Of a DNA stretch of 59,319 bases, positions 55,820 to 59,319 are shown in pieces. The notes under the pieces are model-generated. The model searched no databases. It was not told the origin of the DNA and saw only the letters and a list, made by a program, of their open reading frames with translations. Every line of letters begins with the position of its first letter. Within the stretch, counting starts at the first letter, position 1. Position numbers and translations under genes: made by a program. Source of the DNA: Flavobacteriia bacterium (GTDB lineage: Bacteria; Bacteroidota; Bacteroidia; Flavobacteriales_D; Crocinitomicaceae); contig CANFHU010000016.1 of NCBI GenBank assembly GCA_947446925.1, positions 1-59,319 of the forward strand. The letters run 5' to 3'.

Positions 55820-57718
55820 ATGAAAAACTTAAAAATAACCTCTTTTTCAGAATATCAAAAACAGTATGAATTTAGTGTTACAAACCCAGAATTATTTTGG
55901 GATGGGGTAGCATCTACGTTTTTGTGGAAAAAGAAATGGGATAACACATTAACTTGGAATTTTACAGAACCAAGCGTACATTGGTTTGAAGGAGGTACAT
56001 TAAATATTACAGAGAATATTTTTGAACGAAACTTACTCGCTAAAAAAAATGCTCTAGCATTGATATGGGAAGCAAATACTCCTACAGAACCAAATAGAAC
56101 TTACACCTATGAAGAACTTTATCACGCTGTAAATCAATGCGCAAACGGACTAAAATCATTAGGGGTTACGAAAGGGGATCGTGTTTGTATCTATTTACCG
56201 ATGGTTCCAGAATTAACAATAGCAGTACTCGCTTGTGCTCGAATTGGCGCTGTGCATTCGGTTGTTTTTGCTGGCTTTTCAGCAACTTCATTAGCCGACA
56301 GAATTATTGATGCAGAGGCAAAAGTTGTTATCACAGCTGATGGATTAAATAGAGGTCCAAAGCAAATGTCTTTAAAAGATGTTGTCGACGAGGCGATTAA
56401 CGCAACTACCAGTGTAGAAAAAGTTTTAGTATTAAATGTTACCAATTCAGCGTGTCCGATGGATGCGACTCGAGATTTTTGGTGGCATGAATTAATTCCA
56501 ACACAAGAAAATATATGTCCAGCTACAGAAATGAGCAGTGAGGACAATTTATTTATATTATATACATCTGGTTCCACAGGAAAACCAAAAGGAGTTGTTC
56601 ATACTTGCGGAGGATATATGGTTTATACCGCTTATACCTTCATGAATGTGTATCAATATGAAGATGGAGATATTCATTGGTGTACCGCAGATATTGGATG
56701 GATTACTGGTCATTCGTATATTGTTTATGGTCCATTATTATGTGGTGCAACAACGGTTATGTTTGAAGGAATTCCTACTTATCCAGATGCAGGCAGATTT
56801 TGGGAAATTGTAGAAAAATATAAGGTCACTCAATTTTTAACTGCACCAACCGCTATACGTTCTTTAATGGCATTTGGCGAAGCTCCAATTCAACAATATG
56901 ATTTAAGTTCCTTAAAAATCATTGGAACGGTTGGAGAGCCAATCAATGAAGAAGCTTGGCATTGGTACCAAGATAATGTTGGTAAAGGGAAATGTCCCGT
57001 TGTAGACAACTGGTGGCAAACAGAAACAGGTGGTATCATGATTTCAGGGATTGGGGGTATTTCTCCACAAAAACCAACATTTGCGGGTTATCCATTACCA
57101 GGTATTCAACCAGTATTGTTAAATCAGGATGGAGAAGAGATAACAGAAAATGAGCAAGAGGGATATTTATGTATGAAAGCGCCTTGGCCATCCATTATTC
57201 GAACTACCTACGGAAACCATGCACGTTGTAAAGAAGCTTATTTTTCGAATTTTGAGGGGTACTATTTTACTGGAGATGGCGCCAAACGTGATAAAGATGG
57301 TATGTATCGTATTATCGGAAGAATCGATGATGTAATTAATGTATCTGGACATCGTTTTGGTACCGCAGAAATTGAGAATGCTATCAATGAAAATGAACTT
57401 ATCATCGAATCAGCAGTGGTTGGTTACCCACATCCAATTAAAGGACAATCGATATATGCATTCGTCGTATGTGAGCACACAATTACTGACCTAGAAGCTG
57501 CGCGCAAAGACATATTAGCAACTGTAACTAATGAAATTGGTAAAATTGCGCTACCAGAAAAAATTCAATTCGTAAGCGGATTACCTAAAACACGTTCTGG
57601 TAAAATCATGCGTAGAATTTTACGTAAGGTTGCAGAAGGAGATTTAGAGAATTTGGGAGATGTTTCCACCTTATTGGATCCGAGTATTGTAATTGAAATT
57701 GTAGCGAATAGAATCTAG
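55820..57718 (+). CDS. acs: Acetyl-CoA synthetase
   Basis: 632 residues from the ATG at 55820 (MKNLKITSFSEY); an upstream start adds 18 hydrophobic residues unlike the family. Motifs: YTSGSTGKPKGVVHT (phosphate-binding), WWQTETGG, YYFTGDGAKRDKDGMYRIIGRIDDVINVSGHR-type hinge region and the C-terminal PKTRSGKIMRR, whose Lys is the acetylation-controlled residue in Acs. It activates acetate to acetyl-CoA. It lies alone, between divergent gpsA and the next gene. Confidence 0.96.
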   Translation: MKNLKITSFSEYQKQYEFSVTNPELFWDGVASTFLWKKKWDNTLTWNFTEPSVHWFEGGTLNITENIFERNLLAKKNALALIWEANTPTEPNRTYTYEELYHAVNQCANGLKSLGVTKGDRVCIYLPMVPELTIAVLACARIGAVHSVVFAGFSATSLADRIIDAEAKVVITADGLNRGPKQMSLKDVVDEAINATTSVEKVLVLNVTNSACPMDATRDFWWHELIPTQENICPATEMSSEDNLFILYTSGSTGKPKGVVHTCGGYMVYTAYTFMNVYQYEDGDIHWCTADIGWITGHSYIVYGPLLCGATTVMFEGIPTYPDAGRFWEIVEKYKVTQFLTAPTAIRSLMAFGEAPIQQYDLSSLKIIGTVGEPINEEAWHWYQDNVGKGKCPVVDNWWQTETGGIMISGIGGISPQKPTFAGYPLPGIQPVLLNQDGEEITENEQEGYLCMKAPWPSIIRTTYGNHARCKEAYFSNFEGYYFTGDGAKRDKDGMYRIIGRIDDVINVSGHRFGTAEIENAINENELIIESAVVGYPHPIKGQSIYAFVVCEHTITDLEAARKDILATVTNEIGKIALPEKIQFVSGLPKTRSGKIMRRILRKVAEGDLENLGDVSTLLDPSIVIEIVANRI

Positions 57719-57773
57719 AAAATAGTCTATTGTTAAAAAATGCTAATTATAAAATCTAACTGTATAAATATTG

Positions 57774-57781
57774 TACATTTG
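57774..57781 (+). promoter_or_regulatory. Putative -7 box
   Basis: TACATTTG matches TAnnTTTG and ends 25 bases before the ATG at 57807. It lies inside the frame extended upstream to a TTG, so it favours the later start. No -33 TTG is visible. Confidence 0.4.
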
Positions 57782-57806
57782 GTTATACTCATTTAAGTTA
57801 GGCTTT

Positions 57807-58154
57807 ATGAATAGATGTAAAATAGCACGAATTTTAAGTATTTTGATTTGTTTCATATACTTGTATTCACCTATTTTTGCATTAAACTTAAGTTCAAAAA
57901 ATCTTCCTACTAAATGTGAACAAAAGTTACTTTTTCAAAGTATAAAAAAGGATGTGCCTACTTTATACGATGAATTAGAAGATTCTGAAGAGGAAACAGA
58001 TTTTATTCCGTTATCTATTTTTGAATATGAAGATTATTTTGTTCACAAAGCCTTTTTAGGTGAGATAATACCTAATCCTTTCCCTAAGGTTCAAACTTCT
58101 AAATTAAACGTACACTTACCAATATGGTTAGATGTACGACACATTATCCAGTAG
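57807..58154 (+). CDS. Small exported protein, unknown
   Basis: 115 residues from the ATG at 57807 (MNRCKIARILSILICFIYLYS). An N-terminal hydrophobic helix ending IFALN looks like a signal peptide. The mature part is short and acidic in its middle (DELEDSEEETDF) with IEYEDYFVHK-like and final PIWLDVRHIIQ segments. I do not recognise a family. It lies 121 bases before the SPFH lipoprotein. Confidence 0.6.
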   Translation: MNRCKIARILSILICFIYLYSPIFALNLSSKNLPTKCEQKLLFQSIKKDVPTLYDELEDSEEETDFIPLSIFEYEDYFVHKAFLGEIIPNPFPKVQTSKLNVHLPIWLDVRHIIQ

Positions 58155-58276
58155 CATTGAAAAATCTTGATTTCTAGATACTTTCAGATATTTAGAACTA
58201 AATTATCAAAAAGAAGATAATCATTCTTCATTTCCTTATAGGTAAGTTATATTACCATAATCAAAAAAAAATTGTC

Positions 58277-59065
58277 ATGAAAAAGTTAGTAAAAAACATT
58301 GCTATGTTTAGTGCATTAGCAATCGCAGTATCAAGTTGTGCCGTAATTCGTCCAGGTGAGATTGGATTTAAACAACGATTAGGAAAATTAGTTGGCGATC
58401 CAACTACGCAAGGGTTAAAAGGTTATAATCCTTTCATAAGCACAGTGATTCGTATGAATGTACGTACGGTAGAAGTAGTTAACAGTTTGATTCTACCTAC
58501 TCGAGAAGGCTTAAATGTACAAGCTGATATAGCATTATTGTATCATATAGACCCTGCAAAAGCACAAGAAATCTATACAAAATTTGGTCGAAATTATCAG
58601 GAAGTTATTGTATTAAGTAATTTCCGTGCAACAGCACGGGAGATTAGTGCGCGCTATGAAACAAAAGAGTTATATGCAACAGAAAGACAAAAAGTAGAAA
58701 ACGCAATTAAAGATGAATTAGTAGCACATATTTCACAACACGGATTTATTGTGGATGCTGTTTTATTGAAAGATTTTGTATTACCTACTCAAATGGTTCA
58801 AGCTATTCAAGATAAAGTAAATGCAGAGCAATCTGCTTTAAAAATGAATTATATCATTCAACAACAAAAAAAGGAAGCAGAACGATTAATTATAGAAGCA
58901 GAAGCTATTAAAAAAGCGCAAGATATAATTAATTCATCACTAACAGATAAGCTTTTACAATACAATAATATTGAAATGTTGAAAAGTTTAGTGAATTCTC
59001 CGAATGCTAAAATCATAATTACAGACGGGAAAACTGTACCAATGATAACTACTGATGGGAAATAA
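58277..59065 (+). CDS. SPFH/prohibitin-like lipoprotein
   Basis: 262 residues. The N-terminus ends in VSSC, a lipobox with Cys at about 21, and the SPFH/band 7 domain follows (GEIGFKQRLGKL, DIALLYHIDPAKAQEIYTKFG, FRATAREISARYETKELYA). The C-terminal part is a coiled-coil (QQQKKEAERLIIEAEAIKKAQDI as recognised pattern). Prohibitin-like proteins form large rings on membranes and control proteases such as FtsH. Here the lipid anchor replaces the usual membrane helix. Followed by a hairpin. Confidence 0.9.
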   Translation: MKKLVKNIAMFSALAIAVSSCAVIRPGEIGFKQRLGKLVGDPTTQGLKGYNPFISTVIRMNVRTVEVVNSLILPTREGLNVQADIALLYHIDPAKAQEIYTKFGRNYQEVIVLSNFRATAREISARYETKELYATERQKVENAIKDELVAHISQHGFIVDAVLLKDFVLPTQMVQAIQDKVNAEQSALKMNYIIQQQKKEAERLIIEAEAIKKAQDIINSSLTDKLLQYNNIEMLKSLVNSPNAKIIITDGKTVPMITTDGK

Positions 59066-59089
59066 ATAAATTGAATAATTGAAAAAAAT

Positions 59090-59123
59090 GAGGCTGTCTC
59101 AAAAGGACAGCCTCTTTTTTTTT
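59090..59123 (+). terminator. Terminator after the SPFH gene, or IS left end
   Basis: A perfect 9-bp stem (arms 59090-59098 and 59106-59114) with a 7-base loop is followed by nine T. The GAGGCTGTCTCAAAA part also resembles the terminal inverted repeat of IS1182-type elements, so it may be both. Confidence 0.8.
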
Positions 59124-59195
59124 GCTTAAAAATCAGAATAATATTTTGTTATTAAATTGATAATCAGTATATTTATTCTGTATTATTGATTTTAT

Positions 59196-59319
59196 ATGGC
59201 AAAACGTTTTCCTACATTCAAACCATACAACCAACATCAAATCATGATGTTACCACCATCTTTAGAAGAATTAATATCTAAAGACCATCCAGTAAGAATA
59301 GTTAATGATGTTATTAATA
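59196..59319 (+). CDS. IS1182-family transposase, N-terminal fragment
   Basis: Forty-one codons are in the window, reading MAKRFPTFKPYNQHQ and then MMLPPSLEELI and DHPVRIVNDVIN. The pattern FKPYxxxQ-xx-LPPSLEELI-xxxHxVRxVNxVI is the usual N-terminus of IS1182-family DDE transposases in Bacteroidota. The catalytic residues are outside, so intactness is unknown. Confidence 0.8.
   Translation, partial: MAKRFPTFKPYNQHQIMMLPPSLEELISKDHPVRIVNDVIN

Larger units (their letters stand above)
59090..59319 (+). mobile_element. Left part of an IS1182-type insertion sequence
   Basis: The transposase start at 59196 plus the upstream GAGGCTGTCTCAAAA motif suggest the element's left end near 59090. The rest lies beyond the window, so the right end and target duplication cannot be checked. 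Confidence 0.55.

Overview
The window is AT-rich DNA from a member of Bacteroidota, most likely order Flavobacteriales. The evidence is the SprB-repeat surface proteins, a type IX secretion (T9SS) sorting domain on a metalloprotease, promoter boxes of the TAnnTTTG type with no Shine-Dalgarno sites, an atpZ-atpI-atpB-atpE-atpF-atpH-atpA-atpG operon without atpD and atpC, a three-subunit succinate dehydrogenase with a single b-type membrane subunit, and a YtxJ (bacillithiol) protein. A Crocinitomicaceae/Fluviicola-like or Flavobacterium-like host is plausible, but the genus cannot be fixed from this sequence.

Layout. 1-13282 (minus): a giant surface protein gene, open for at least 3,527 codons and cut by the left edge, lies 34 bases downstream of an 888-residue SprB-repeat protein gene. 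13411-19241 (minus): F-type ATP synthase operon with its terminator and two internal terminator-like hairpins. 19332-24383 (plus): polyprenyl synthetase, MORN-like lipoprotein, DnaG primase, MscS channel and PAP2 phosphatase, tightly packed with overlapping ends. 24465-27811: family 5 solute-binding lipoprotein (minus), PolB-type exonuclease (plus) and two small lipoproteins (minus). 27971-30423 (plus): pheS, ytxJ and glutamine cyclotransferase. 30428-32096 (minus): DUF983 protein, thioredoxin, trpS. 32117-35875 (minus): sdhCAB and terminator. 35972-39421 (minus): sugar-type MFS transporter, SCO1 protein, YjbR/MmcQ and pentapeptide proteins. 39494-45433 (minus): ExbB-ExbD-ExbD-TonB, then beyond a terminator a small membrane protein, a PstS-like lipoprotein and a TPR protein. 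45667-52152 (minus): purE-dut-nucleotidyltransferase-TPR lipoprotein-DUF4292-EnvC, followed by riboflavin synthase. 52328-54433 (plus): T9SS-secreted M43 metalloprotease. Then gpsA (minus), acs (plus), a small secreted protein (plus), an SPFH lipoprotein (plus), and the left end of an IS1182-type insertion sequence cut by the right edge.

How the parts work together. Most genes are core functions: respiration and ATP synthesis (sdh, atp, SCO1), replication (dnaG), translation (pheS, trpS), nucleotide, flavin and quinone precursors, outer-membrane energization (ExbB/D-TonB) and envelope biogenesis (EnvC, DUF4292, TPR lipoproteins). The accessory part is the secreted and surface set: the giant repeat protein, its SprB-repeat partner and the M43 protease. 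The most interesting signals beyond gene content are terminator-like hairpins at the atpE/atpF and atpA/atpG boundaries where subunit stoichiometry changes, a primase whose zinc ribbon has lost three of four ligands, a 73-residue near-identical tandem repeat in the giant protein, an unrecognised N-terminal domain in the 888-residue protein, and families of short palindromic repeats between genes.
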